Positions 1-5,746 of a DNA stretch of 5,746 nucleotides are shown piece by piece; position 1 is the first letter of the stretch, and each line of letters begins with the position of its first letter. The notes under the pieces are model-generated. The model saw nothing but the letters and a program-made list of their open reading frames with translations, made no database searches and had not been told where the DNA came from. The stretch lies in contig JAIYCK010000095.1 of assembly GCA_027488055.1 (NCBI GenBank), positions 1 through 5,746 of the forward strand. Reading direction: 5' to 3'. The stretch is from Flavobacteriales bacterium (GTDB lineage: Bacteria; Bacteroidota; Bacteroidia; Flavobacteriales_D; Sanyastnellaceae). A program made the position numbers and the translations under genes.

Positions 1-2226
1 CACGTTGTTCATTTTAATCCGCTTACAATCGAACTATCCGAAGGTTTCATTGATAAGCAAAACAAATTGTTGATCTATACGGATCATCAAATATTTGAGC
101 GTTACCATCGCTTCAGACTCAAGGAGGGTTTCAAAAAATCCAAAGATGCGTTTACGCTCAAGGAGATCATGGCCTTGACACCCGGCGATTATATCGTACA
201 CATAGACCATGGAATAGGCCAATTTGCCGGACTCCAAAAAATTGATGTCAATGGCAAAGAACAGGAAGCCATTCGCTTGACCTACAAAGGCGGAGATATC
301 ATGTATGTCAGTATTCACAGCTTGCATCGTATTTCGAAGTATGTGGGCAAGGAGGGCACTGCTCCATCGTTGGACAAACTCGGCAGCAACGCTTGGCAAA
401 ATCTAAAGCGTAAAACAAAAACAAGGGTCAAACAATTGGCTTTTGACTTGATTAAGTTGTACGCCAAACGCAAAGCGACCAAGGGATTTGCATTTCAACA
501 TGACACTTATTTGCAAACTGAATTGGAGGCAAGTTTCATGTACGAGGATACACCTGACCAAGTGAAAGCAACCCAAGCAGTGAAGGAGGACATGCAGAAC
601 GAGGCTCCCATGGATCGATTGGTTTGCGGCGACGTGGGCTTTGGGAAAACGGAGATAGCGATACGTGCAGCCTTCAAAGCAGCCACGGATGGTAAGCAAG
701 TTGCCGTTTTAGTTCCCACCACTGTATTGTCGCTACAGCATTACAAGAGCTTCAGCAAGCGCCTCAAAGATTTTCCTGTCAAGGTGGATTACATCAACCG
801 ATTCAAAACAACCAAGCAAGCAACCGAGACGCTGAAGAAACTCGAGAAGGGTGAAATCGATATCCTTATTGGTACACATGCCATTGTGGCCTCTCGCGTA
901 AAGTTCAAGGAACTTGGATTGCTCATCATCGACGAAGAGCAGAAATTTGGAGTAGCAACCAAGGACAAACTCAAAACGTTGCGAGCCAATGTCGACACCT
1001 TGACACTCACCGCCACGCCAATTCCGCGCACCTTGCAATTCAGCATGATGGGCGCGCGTGATTTGAGTATCATTCAAACGCCGCCACCAAACAGGCATCC
1101 CGTATTGACCGAATTGCGACCATTCAGCGAGGAAGCCATTCGCGATGCGGTGAGCTATGAAGTGCAACGAGGTGGCCAGGTTTATTTTGTACACAATCGC
1201 ATTGGCAATATCAAAGAAGTAGCGGGACTCATTCAACGACTTTGTCCTGATGTACGCATTGGCATCGCGCATGGTCAATTGTCTGGCGAAGATCTCGAAA
1301 ACATAATGACGGGTTTTGTGGAAGGAGCATTTGATGTGTTGGTGAGCACGGCCATCGTAGAAAGTGGACTGGACATACCCAATGCAAATACAATGATTGT
1401 CAATGATGCTCAGAATTTTGGCATGAGCGATTTGCATCAACTGCGCGGTCGCGTGGGCAGATCCAACAAAAAGGCCTTCTGTTATCTATTTGCTCCGAGT
1501 CTCCATATGTTGACAGATGAGGCGCGCAAACGACTACAAACCTTGGAACAATTCAGTGATTTGGGAAGTGGATTGCACATTGCAATGCGCGATCTTGATA
1601 TCCGCGGTGCTGGAGATTTGTTAGGTGCTGAGCAAAGCGGGTTCATCAATGATCTTGGAATGGAGACCTATCAAAAAATATTGAATGAAGCGGTGGATGA
1701 ATTGAAGCAAGAACACTTCGCGGAAATGTATGCCGAGGAGATAGCGCGCAACAATAAGTTCGTAAAGGAAACATCGTTGGAAACTGACTTTGAATTGTTG
1801 ATCCCAGATGAATATGTCAGCAGCATTACTGAGCGTATCGCTTTGTACAAGGAAATGGACGATTTGGACAACGATGAATCAATGGAGACCTTCCGCAATC
1901 AATTGATCGATCGATTTGGACCCGTTCCGGCAGCGGCACAGGCATTATTAGAGACCATGCGGGTGCGCTGGATGGCACGCGAAATAGGTATGGAAAAACT
2001 GGTGTTGAAGAGTGGTAAAATGATAGGATTTTTTGTTACAAAACAAGATAGCCCTTATTACCAAAGCGAAAAATTCTCAACAGTATTGGAATTTATCAAG
2101 CACAATCCAATAGCCGGAAAGATGTATGAAAAGGATCAAAGTCTGCGAATTTCATTCAATGAGATACGAACGATCCCTCAAGCGGTGCACATTTTAAGAT
2201 CTATGTTGAACGGCACTAAACTGTAA
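1..2226 (+). CDS. mfd: Transcription-repair coupling factor Mfd, C-terminal part (5' end outside window)
   Basis: Mfd is a cytoplasmic ATP-driven DNA translocase that pushes stalled RNA polymerase off damaged DNA and recruits the UvrA nucleotide-excision repair machinery. The frame is open from base 1, giving 741 visible residues; the TTG at 67 is internal because family-like sequence continues upstream of it. Numbering from base 1, the CarD-like RNA polymerase interaction domain begins near residue 59 (LTPGDYIVHIDHGIGQFAGL). The superfamily 2 translocase follows: Walker A GDVGFGKTE at 210-218, Walker B DEEQ at 311-314, TATPIPRT at 337-344, VSTAIVESGLDIP from 448 and LRGRVGRS at 481-488. The Mfd/RecG-type TRG region runs from about R530 to the QSG at 545-547, and the C-terminal TRCF domain from about 590 to the end. 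Full-length Mfd is usually 1,100-1,150 residues, so the UvrB-like N-terminal modules are missing only because the window starts here. All visible motifs are intact and no frameshift is seen. The stop is TAA at 2224. Confidence 0.97.
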   Translation, partial: HVVHFNPLTIELSEGFIDKQNKLLIYTDHQIFERYHRFRLKEGFKKSKDAFTLKEIMALTPGDYIVHIDHGIGQFAGLQKIDVNGKEQEAIRLTYKGGDIMYVSIHSLHRISKYVGKEGTAPSLDKLGSNAWQNLKRKTKTRVKQLAFDLIKLYAKRKATKGFAFQHDTYLQTELEASFMYEDTPDQVKATQAVKEDMQNEAPMDRLVCGDVGFGKTEIAIRAAFKAATDGKQVAVLVPTTVLSLQHYKSFSKRLKDFPVKVDYINRFKTTKQATETLKKLEKGEIDILIGTHAIVASRVKFKELGLLIIDEEQKFGVATKDKLKTLRANVDTLTLTATPIPRTLQFSMMGARDLSIIQTPPPNRHPVLTELRPFSEEAIRDAVSYEVQRGGQVYFVHNRIGNIKEVAGLIQRLCPDVRIGIAHGQLSGEDLENIMTGFVEGAFDVLVSTAIVESGLDIPNANTMIVNDAQNFGMSDLHQLRGRVGRSNKKAFCYLFAPSLHMLTDEARKRLQTLEQFSDLGSGLHIAMRDLDIRGAGDLLGAEQSGFINDLGMETYQKILNEAVDELKQEHFAEMYAEEIARNNKFVKETSLETDFELLIPDEYVSSITERIALYKEMDDLDNDESMETFRNQLIDRFGPVPAAAQALLETMRVRWMAREIGMEKLVLKSGKMIGFFVTKQDSPYYQSEKFSTVLEFIKHNPIAGKMYEKDQSLRISFNEIRTIPQAVHILRSMLNGTKL

Positions 2227-2295
2227 GCCATAACCAGAAGCGCGCCGAAAAATGATTTTTGAGTCGAGTGGCTCTCTGAGCTAATTCTCGCTTAA
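2227..2295. other. Convergent intergenic gap between mfd and lpxD-like gene
   Basis: These 69 bases separate the 3' ends of two convergent genes. The only structures seen are a weak 6-bp hairpin (TGGCTC, loop TCT, GAGCTA, with one G-U pair) and an A/T palindrome, AAAAATGATTTTT. Neither has the GC-rich stem plus T-run of an intrinsic terminator in either direction. Read-through or Rho-dependent termination is therefore possible, which is an inference. Confidence 0.5.
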
Positions 2296-3222
2296 TTATT
2301 TGATATCATTCAATCGGTCTTCCAAGTTGCGCAATAATGCTAACTCTTTGAATTTACGGCGAGCATCATCTGCAGGAGTGCCAAAGATGGTCTGTCCAGC
2401 TGCGACATCCTTCGTGACACCGCTCTGACCCAGCACAATCGCTCCTTCACCGATGTGAATTCCGCTTGCTACGCCCACTTGTCCCCAAAGAATTGCCTTG
2501 TCGCCGATGTGCACACAGCCGGCAATTCCAACTTGAGCGGCCATGATACAGTGCGCGCCCACGATGGTATCATGTCCGATGTGGACATGATTGTCTATTT
2601 TGGTGCCTTTACCTATGCGCGTGTCCGCACTAACACCTTTGTCGATGGTGCAACTGGCGCCGATTTCGACATCGTCTTCGATCACAAGTGAACCACAACT
2701 GTGCATTTTCTCGCGCCAATCAGGTCGGGCTTTGTAATAAAATGCATCACTACCGAGCACCGTATTTGCATGAATGATGCATCGATCGCCAATGGCAACA
2801 TGATCATAGAACACTACACCGGGGTGCACAATACAATCACGTCCAATGGTGACATGATTGCCCATGATCACTGAAGAGTGCACTTGGCTACCCTCTCCGA
2901 TGGAATGCGACCCTCGCTGCTCCTGCACCTGAGTCCATGGTCCAAAGTGACGCGCTAAGATGTTGTAATCTCTGCACGGATCATCACTAATGATCAGAGC
3001 CTTGCCGGCGGGACATTCCACATTTTTATTAATCAAAATGGTAGTCGCTGCGCTTTGCAACGCCTTGTCATAGTATTTGGGATGGTCCACAAAGACAAGA
3101 TCCCCTCGCTCAACGCGATGGATTTCATTGAGCCCATAGATGAGAAACGCTGCCTCACCTACGTACTCGCATTTTAACATTTCGGCTAGCGATTGGAGTG
3201 TAACAGGTAAATTAAATCTCAT
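2296..3222 (-). CDS. lpxD: LpxD-family UDP-3-O-acylglucosamine N-acyltransferase (probable paralogue)
   Basis: LpxD adds a 3-hydroxyacyl chain from acyl-ACP to the 2-amino group of UDP-3-O-acylglucosamine in lipid A synthesis, at the cytoplasmic side. The 308-residue product has the LpxD layout. An N-terminal uridine-binding domain (about 1-100) includes F44 and Y50, which fit the uracil-stacking Phe/Tyr pair of E. coli LpxD. A left-handed beta-helix of hexapeptide repeats (about 105-275) and a short C-terminal helix (about 283-306) follow. H217 in VHIGHDT aligns with the catalytic His239 of E. coli LpxD, and VEIGASCTIDKG at 185-196 is also family-typical. Oddities: it is about 30 residues shorter than classical LpxD, and the usual G(S/G)(D/E)GFG(F/Y) stretch reads GSDAFYYK (157-164). 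From memory, Bacteroidota carry such a second LpxD-like gene near efp, besides the lpxD of the lipid A cluster, so the exact substrate is uncertain. The ATG at 3222 is chosen because the conserved N-terminus starts there; no Shine-Dalgarno is seen. Confidence 0.88.
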   Translation of the reverse strand: MRFNLPVTLQSLAEMLKCEYVGEAAFLIYGLNEIHRVERGDLVFVDHPKYYDKALQSAATTILINKNVECPAGKALIISDDPCRDYNILARHFGPWTQVQEQRGSHSIGEGSQVHSSVIMGNHVTIGRDCIVHPGVVFYDHVAIGDRCIIHANTVLGSDAFYYKARPDWREKMHSCGSLVIEDDVEIGASCTIDKGVSADTRIGKGTKIDNHVHIGHDTIVGAHCIMAAQVGIAGCVHIGDKAILWGQVGVASGIHIGEGAIVLGQSGVTKDVAAGQTIFGTPADDARRKFKELALLRNLEDRLNDIK

Positions 3223-3226
3223 GCGC

Positions 3227-3256
3227 CAAAAATAAGGTCCAATACCATATTTCAGT
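3227..3256 (-). promoter_or_regulatory. Candidate promoter of the lpxD-like gene
   Basis: Read on the minus strand, TATTTTTG at 3234-3227 is an exact match to the Bacteroidota -7 consensus TAnnTTTG. The -33 element is poor: ACTG at 3256-3253, 18 bases upstream, shares only TG with TTTG. The -7 element ends four bases before the ATG, so a transcript from it would be leaderless or nearly so. A promoter is expected in this gap because a strong terminator separates the gene from efp. Confidence 0.35.
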
Positions 3257-3278
3257 GGAATTGGATCGTGGTAATATC

Positions 3279-3307
3279 AAAAAAAAGCCCCTGCATCAAG
3301 CAGGGGC
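3279..3307 (-). terminator. Intrinsic terminator of efp
   Basis: On the minus strand a perfect 8-bp stem GCCCCTGC/GCAGGGGC (3307-3300 and 3294-3287) encloses a 5-base loop and is followed at once by eight T (3286-3279). It starts 20 bases past the efp stop codon. It should end efp transcripts before the lpxD-like gene on the same strand. Confidence 0.93.
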
Positions 3308-3327
3308 ACAAAGGGAGAGCTATAATA

Positions 3328-3894
3328 TTATTTTTTTACACGTTCGTGATAGGCACCCTCAGAGGTGTCAACGCGAATGGTATCGCCTTCGTTAATGAAA
3401 AGTGGCACTCGCACCTCAACGCCGATGTCCAATGTGGCAGGTTTGGTGGCATTGGTAGCCGTATCTCCGCGCACACCTGGCTCTGTGTAAGTGATAGTAT
3501 ATTCCACAAACTGAGGTAGGTCACAGCTCATTGGCTGTTCGTCCTCAGTATTGAACATAACGATACATTTCATACCCTCTTTCAAAAATTTGGGGGCATT
3601 GATCATGGGTTCTGGGATAGAAATCTGTTCGAAATCTTCCAAATTCATGAAATTGAAGTTGTCGTCTTTATAAAGAAATTGGTACTCACGCGTCTCAATG
3701 CGCACTGTTTCGATCTTCACACCGCTGTTGAAAGTATGATCGATGATTTTGCCATTGCCGAGATTTTTGAGTTTGGTGCGAACGAATGCTGGCCCTTTGC
3801 CTGGCTTTACGTGCAAGAACTCAATCACTTTGTAAATGTGTGTGTCCATGCGGAAGCAAAGACCATTTGATATATCCGCTGTTGTAGTTGCCAT
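3328..3894 (-). CDS. efp: Elongation factor P
   Basis: EF-P binds the ribosome between the P and E sites and speeds peptide bond formation at consecutive prolines. The 188-residue product has the usual length and three-domain layout: a KOW-like domain I (about 1-64) and two OB-fold domains (about 65-127 and 128-188). K33 in the loop VKPGKGPAF corresponds to K34 of E. coli EF-P, the residue that carries beta-lysine there. No modification enzyme is encoded in the window, so its modification here is unknown. The C-terminal signature VPLFINEGDTIRVDT followed by EGAYHERV is intact. The ATG at 3894 is chosen because MATTTADISNGL is a typical EF-P start. A frame opening at a TTG at 3966 would add 24 unrelated residues and overlap the candidate promoter. 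No Shine-Dalgarno is visible; an A/T-rich stretch precedes the ATG, as is common in Bacteroidota. The gene is followed by its own terminator. Confidence 0.97.
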   Translation of the reverse strand: MATTTADISNGLCFRMDTHIYKVIEFLHVKPGKGPAFVRTKLKNLGNGKIIDHTFNSGVKIETVRIETREYQFLYKDDNFNFMNLEDFEQISIPEPMINAPKFLKEGMKCIVMFNTEDEQPMSCDLPQFVEYTITYTEPGVRGDTATNATKPATLDIGVEVRVPLFINEGDTIRVDTSEGAYHERVKK

Positions 3895-3935
3895 TTTGAA
3901 ATGGATTAATTGATTTTCGATTATGTTTAGGGCGG

Positions 3936-3967
3936 CGAAATTAGCGCATCCATCCTTTGTGGCCAAA
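3936..3967 (-). promoter_or_regulatory. Candidate efp promoter (Bacteroidota type)
   Basis: On the minus strand TTTG (3967-3964) lies 20 bases upstream of TAATTTCG (3943-3936). The latter differs from the -7 consensus TAnnTTTG at one base. Spacing fits the usual 19-21 bases for this phylum. The predicted start near 3931 gives a leader of roughly 36 bases before the efp ATG. The assignment rests on pattern matching only. Confidence 0.45.
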
Positions 3968-4002
3968 TTCGCACATCATCAACTACTTAATACTTTTTTT
4001 CT

Positions 4003-4033
4003 TTTGACCAATTAGGCCATCGTTCTTATTTTG
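4003..4033 (+). promoter_or_regulatory. Candidate promoter of the FecR-like gene
   Basis: TTTG (4003-4006), a 19-base spacer and TTATTTTG (4026-4033) match the Bacteroidota promoter pattern with one mismatch in the -7 element. The predicted start near 4038 gives a leader of about 70 bases, in which I see no riboswitch-like structure. It faces away from the efp promoter, with about 35 bases between the two -33 elements. Confidence 0.45.
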
Positions 4034-4109
4034 TGAAAAGTTTAAAAAAAAGCAATTTCTGGTAGGGTAAGGCGTGATTGATATGTAAATCCTGCAAGAA
4101 GCGCGTGAA

Positions 4110-4958
4110 ATGAGCGGTGGATTTATGGAAAAATACAACGAAATATTAAAAAATTGGCAAGCACCCGACGGACTAAGTACCGAGGATGCTTTGCAGAAAA
4201 TTGAGGGGCGTTTGGCAGCAACGGAGCCACAAAGTCAAGGCAAAGGTCGCCTGCGCACCATGTGGCTTGCTGCCGCTGGAGTAGCTGCCGCTGTTGCAAT
4301 CACTTGGATGGTTCTATTGCCCAACAATCGGGTGATTCGGCAAGTGACCGAAACAGCAGCCACCAAATCAGTCACCCTGCCTGATGGAAGCGTTGCCACG
4401 ATGAATCTTTTATCCAGTTTGACCTATTCAGAAGATTGGAGCGATAACCGTGTGGTAGAACTTAATGGAGAAGCTTTTTTTGAAGTGAAAAAGGGTAGCC
4501 GTTTTGAAGTGAAAACGCCGATGGGGATTGTTACTGTTTTGGGAACTTCTTTCAACGTATTCAGCCGAGATAACGACATGCATGTGGCTTGTGTGACTGG
4601 AAAAGTGAGCGTGCAACAGGGACAGGAACAAGTGATTATCACTCCGGGGCAGAAAGTAGCATCGGTCGAAGGTCATTTAAAAGTGAGTGATTTCAATACC
4701 GCACAGAAATCATGGAGAGATGGGGTATTTTATTTCGAGAATGTAGCCCTTGCTGCAATCGTGAAGGAAATGGAGCGGCAATTTCAGATTCAGGTAGTTT
4801 ACGGCGAAGAGATCAATCAAACGATGGGGATGACGACCAATTTCTCCAAAGAAAATATGGAGATGGCTTTCCAAACCGTTGGAACTCCCGCAGGACTTGA
4901 ATTCGTTCCAATAGGCGATCACAGCTATCGTCTTCAGAAACAGACATTAAAAAGATAA
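4110..4958 (+). CDS. Short FecR-type membrane anti-sigma / signalling protein
   Basis: FecR proteins sit in the cytoplasmic membrane and pass signals from outer-membrane receptors to ECF sigma factors. The 282-residue product has a cytoplasmic segment of only about 50 residues with a basic end (K45, R47, R49), and one membrane span at about 51-70 (MWLAAAGVAAAVAITWMVLL). The periplasmic FecR domain covers about 84-175, with the hallmark stretches VTLPDGSVATMNLLSSLTY and ELNGEAFFEV, then VLGTSFNVF. A DUF4974-like, STN-type C-terminal domain covers about 205-275 (from GVFYFENVALAAIVKEMERQ). Bacteroidota FecR proteins are commonly 320-390 residues with a longer cytoplasmic sigma-binding part, so this one is short at the N-terminus. 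No sigma factor precedes it and no SusC/TonB-dependent receptor follows; its neighbours are efp (divergent) and a QueA-family gene. The start could instead be the ATG at 4125 (MEKYNEILKNW), which has GGTGG five bases upstream; the longer form is listed. Family assignment is firm; partner and signal are unknown. Confidence 0.88.
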   Translation: MSGGFMEKYNEILKNWQAPDGLSTEDALQKIEGRLAATEPQSQGKGRLRTMWLAAAGVAAAVAITWMVLLPNNRVIRQVTETAATKSVTLPDGSVATMNLLSSLTYSEDWSDNRVVELNGEAFFEVKKGSRFEVKTPMGIVTVLGTSFNVFSRDNDMHVACVTGKVSVQQGQEQVIITPGQKVASVEGHLKVSDFNTAQKSWRDGVFYFENVALAAIVKEMERQFQIQVVYGEEINQTMGMTTNFSKENMEMAFQTVGTPAGLEFVPIGDHSYRLQKQTLKR

Positions 4959-5099
4959 TATTTGAAATCTTGCCACCGAAGTTGTGAAAACGGGCTTGGA
5001 CTAAGCGATTAGAATTCCAAAGAGTTGTTAAAACTTAGCGGTGAAGCAACATTTTCAGTGAAATTTTGTTCTCATATTTGCAAAAGGAAAATTTTAGGA

Positions 5100-5120
5100 G
5101 AAAAGCGCAGGTCGCTTTTC
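5100..5120 (+). other. Perfect hairpin in non-coding region
   Basis: GAAAAGCG (5100-5107) and CGCTTTTC (5113-5120) form an uninterrupted 8-bp stem around the loop CAGGT. No T-run follows, so it is not a classical terminator on the plus strand. The loop and stem position fit a structural element of an untranslated region or small RNA. Confidence 0.5.
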
Positions 5121-5151
5121 ATATCAAGAATAAGTAACACACAGTTCGGAA

Positions 5152-5174
5152 GTGTCCATGGTCAAATCGGACAC
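5152..5174 (+). other. 6-bp hairpin with an 11-base loop
   Basis: GTGTCC (5152-5157) pairs with GGACAC (5169-5174) around the loop ATGGTCAAATC. The loop and closing base contain CATGGTCA, which recurs at 5213-5220 in the left arm of the downstream terminator. The stem alone is short enough to occur by chance. Confidence 0.35.
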
Positions 5175-5209
5175 ATCAGATAGTATAGTTAGTTTTAGTT
5201 AAGGTTTAG

Positions 5210-5246
5210 AATCATGGTCAGAAACGTCTGGCCATGATTTTTTTTT
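5210..5246 (+). terminator. Strong intrinsic terminator upstream of queA
   Basis: AATCATGG-T-CAGA (5210-5222) pairs with TCTG-G-CCATGATT (5227-5239). This gives a 13-bp stem with a single T-G wobble and a 4-base AACG loop. A run of nine T (5238-5246), partly within the stem, follows. It would end transcripts from the FecR-like gene or from a small RNA in the preceding region. The T-run also contains the proposed -33 element of the queA promoter. Confidence 0.92.
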
Positions 5247-5275
5247 GTGTTCACTTCTTTGACGATGCATTTTTG
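5244..5275 (+). promoter_or_regulatory. Candidate queA promoter (Bacteroidota type)
   Basis: TTTG (5244-5247), a 20-base spacer and CATTTTTG (5268-5275) match the phylum's promoter pattern with one mismatch in the -7 element. The predicted start around 5280 leaves only a few bases before the ATG at 5284, suggesting an almost leaderless mRNA. A promoter is expected here because the terminator isolates the gene from upstream transcription. Confidence 0.45.
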
Positions 5276-5283
5276 CAACCCCA

Positions 5284-5746
5284 ATGAAAACCCATCCACG
5301 CGATCTGCAGATCCAAGATTATAGTTACGACCTTCCCGAAGATCGCATTCCACTTTTTCCTCCATCTCAGCGCGGTGGCTCCAAATTATTGATTTACCGT
5401 GAAGGTGCCATTCAACACGAAGCATTTGAAGTTTTACCAAAGGCATTGCCCGCGTCGTCGTTGCTTGTTTTCAATCAGTCCAAGGTAATTCCTGCCCGAC
5501 TGTGGATGCAGCGCGCCACAGGTGCCCGCATTGAAATTTTCTTGTTGGAACCAGCCAATACGGATCATTTGAGCGCCTTGCAAGCGATTGGTTTTGGGAA
5601 GTGGACATGTTTGGTGGGAGGAGCTAAAAAATGGAAGGACGATGAGTTTTTGACAGCTATGCTGCCCAGCGGCAACCAGTTGCGCGCAAACAAAGAAGGA
5701 AGGAATGAAGAGTATTTTACCATTTCTTTTGAGTGGGAGGGAGAGG
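5284..5746 (+). CDS. queA: QueA-family S-adenosylmethionine:tRNA ribosyltransferase-isomerase, N-terminal part
   Basis: QueA transfers and isomerises the ribosyl group of S-adenosylmethionine onto preQ1 in tRNA, making epoxyqueuosine, the last-but-one step of queuosine synthesis. The frame is open from the ATG at 5284 to the right edge, giving 154 complete codons of a protein that is usually 340-410 residues. Family stretches are clear: DYSYDLPEDRIPLFP (12-26), VFNQSKVIPARL (62-73) and TGARIEIFLLEP (79-90). Two positions differ from classical QueA: RDxSRLL reads RGGSKLL (30-36), and the common N(D/N)T(K/R)VIPARL reads NQSKVIPARL (64-73). The KWTCLVGGAKKWK stretch (106-118) resembles a second, divergent QueA form that, from memory, Bacteroidota carry beside the classical one. 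It may therefore be a paralogue whose activity is not settled. The start is supported by the family-like sequence beginning near residue 6; no Shine-Dalgarno is present. Confidence 0.88.
   Translation, partial: MKTHPRDLQIQDYSYDLPEDRIPLFPPSQRGGSKLLIYREGAIQHEAFEVLPKALPASSLLVFNQSKVIPARLWMQRATGARIEIFLLEPANTDHLSALQAIGFGKWTCLVGGAKKWKDDEFLTAMLPSGNQLRANKEGRNEEYFTISFEWEGE

Larger units (their letters stand above)
4959..5283. other. Structured non-coding region between the FecR-like gene and queA
   Basis: These 325 bases hold no convincing protein gene. In order they contain: a hairpin at 4996-5020 with stems TTGGA/TCCAA and CTAA/TTAG, a GCGA tetraloop and a 3-base bulge; a perfect 8-bp hairpin at 5100-5120; a 6-bp hairpin at 5152-5174; a strong terminator at 5210-5246; and a candidate promoter at 5244-5275. 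The terminator lies about 250 bases beyond the FecR-like stop codon. The stretch is either an unusually long structured 3' untranslated region or contains a separate small RNA ending at 5246. I could not match it to tmRNA, SRP RNA, RNase P RNA or a known riboswitch by eye, and 6S RNA cannot be excluded without a covariance search. Confidence 0.4.

Noticed and set aside
733..1440. A 235-codon open frame on the minus strand inside mfd.
   Set aside because: It lies wholly opposite the conserved translocase motifs of Mfd, has no recognisable domain, and its sequence is explained by codon constraint on the real gene.
2234..2280. Possible bidirectional terminator between mfd and the lpxD-like gene.
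   Set aside because: The stems are weak or purely A/T, and no T-run follows a GC-rich stem on either strand.
2455..2691. A 78-codon plus-strand frame opposite the LpxD-like gene.
   Set aside because: It is the shadow of the hexapeptide-repeat region on the other strand and has no domain of its own.
3892..3966. A 24-residue N-terminal extension of EF-P starting at a TTG codon.
   Set aside because: The added residues do not resemble EF-P, and the ATG at 3894 gives the standard 188-residue length.
5073..5080. CATATTTG as a promoter -7 element for a small RNA.
   Set aside because: One mismatch to the consensus and no TTTG or TTG at 17-23 bases upstream, so it was not listed as a promoter.
5158..5202. 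A 14-codon frame MVKSDTSDSIVSFS (five serines), preceded by GGAAG and followed by the terminator, like an attenuation leader peptide.
   Set aside because: It is too short to support, and no serine-related gene follows; the downstream gene is a QueA-family protein with its own likely promoter.

Overview
The window looks like an ordinary chromosomal stretch from a member of the Bacteroidota. Four things point that way. Downstream of efp on the same strand lies an LpxD-like acyltransferase. The anti-sigma protein combines FecR and DUF4974-type domains. The QueA homologue is the divergent form with a KKWK motif. Several intergenic regions carry matches to the Bacteroidota promoter pattern TTTG-N19/20-TAnnTTTG, and Shine-Dalgarno sequences are weak or absent. 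No marker allows a genus-level call.

Layout: (1) 1-2226, plus strand: the C-terminal two thirds of the transcription-repair coupling factor Mfd, cut by the left edge. (2) 2227-2295: a 69-bp convergent gap with no convincing terminator. (3) 2296-3222, minus: an LpxD-family acyltransferase. (4) 3279-3307: a perfect minus-strand terminator directly after efp. (5) 3328-3894, minus: elongation factor P. (6) 3895-4109: a divergent promoter region with one good candidate promoter each way. (7) 4110-4958, plus: a short FecR-type membrane anti-sigma protein with no sigma factor or TonB-dependent receptor beside it. (8) 4959-5283: a 325-bp non-coding stretch with several hairpins, a very strong plus-strand terminator and a candidate queA promoter. 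(9) 5284-5746, plus: the N-terminal part of a QueA-family protein, cut by the right edge.

The genes do not form one pathway. They cover DNA repair (Mfd), lipid A or envelope acylation (LpxD-like), translation of proline stretches (EF-P), envelope signalling (FecR-like) and tRNA queuosine modification (QueA-like). The terminator between efp and lpxD suggests that the two are largely separate transcription units although they are neighbours on one strand. I see no mobile element, CRISPR array, tRNA or rRNA, and no strong evidence of an undescribed system. The least explained parts are the short orphan FecR protein and the structured non-coding stretch after it.
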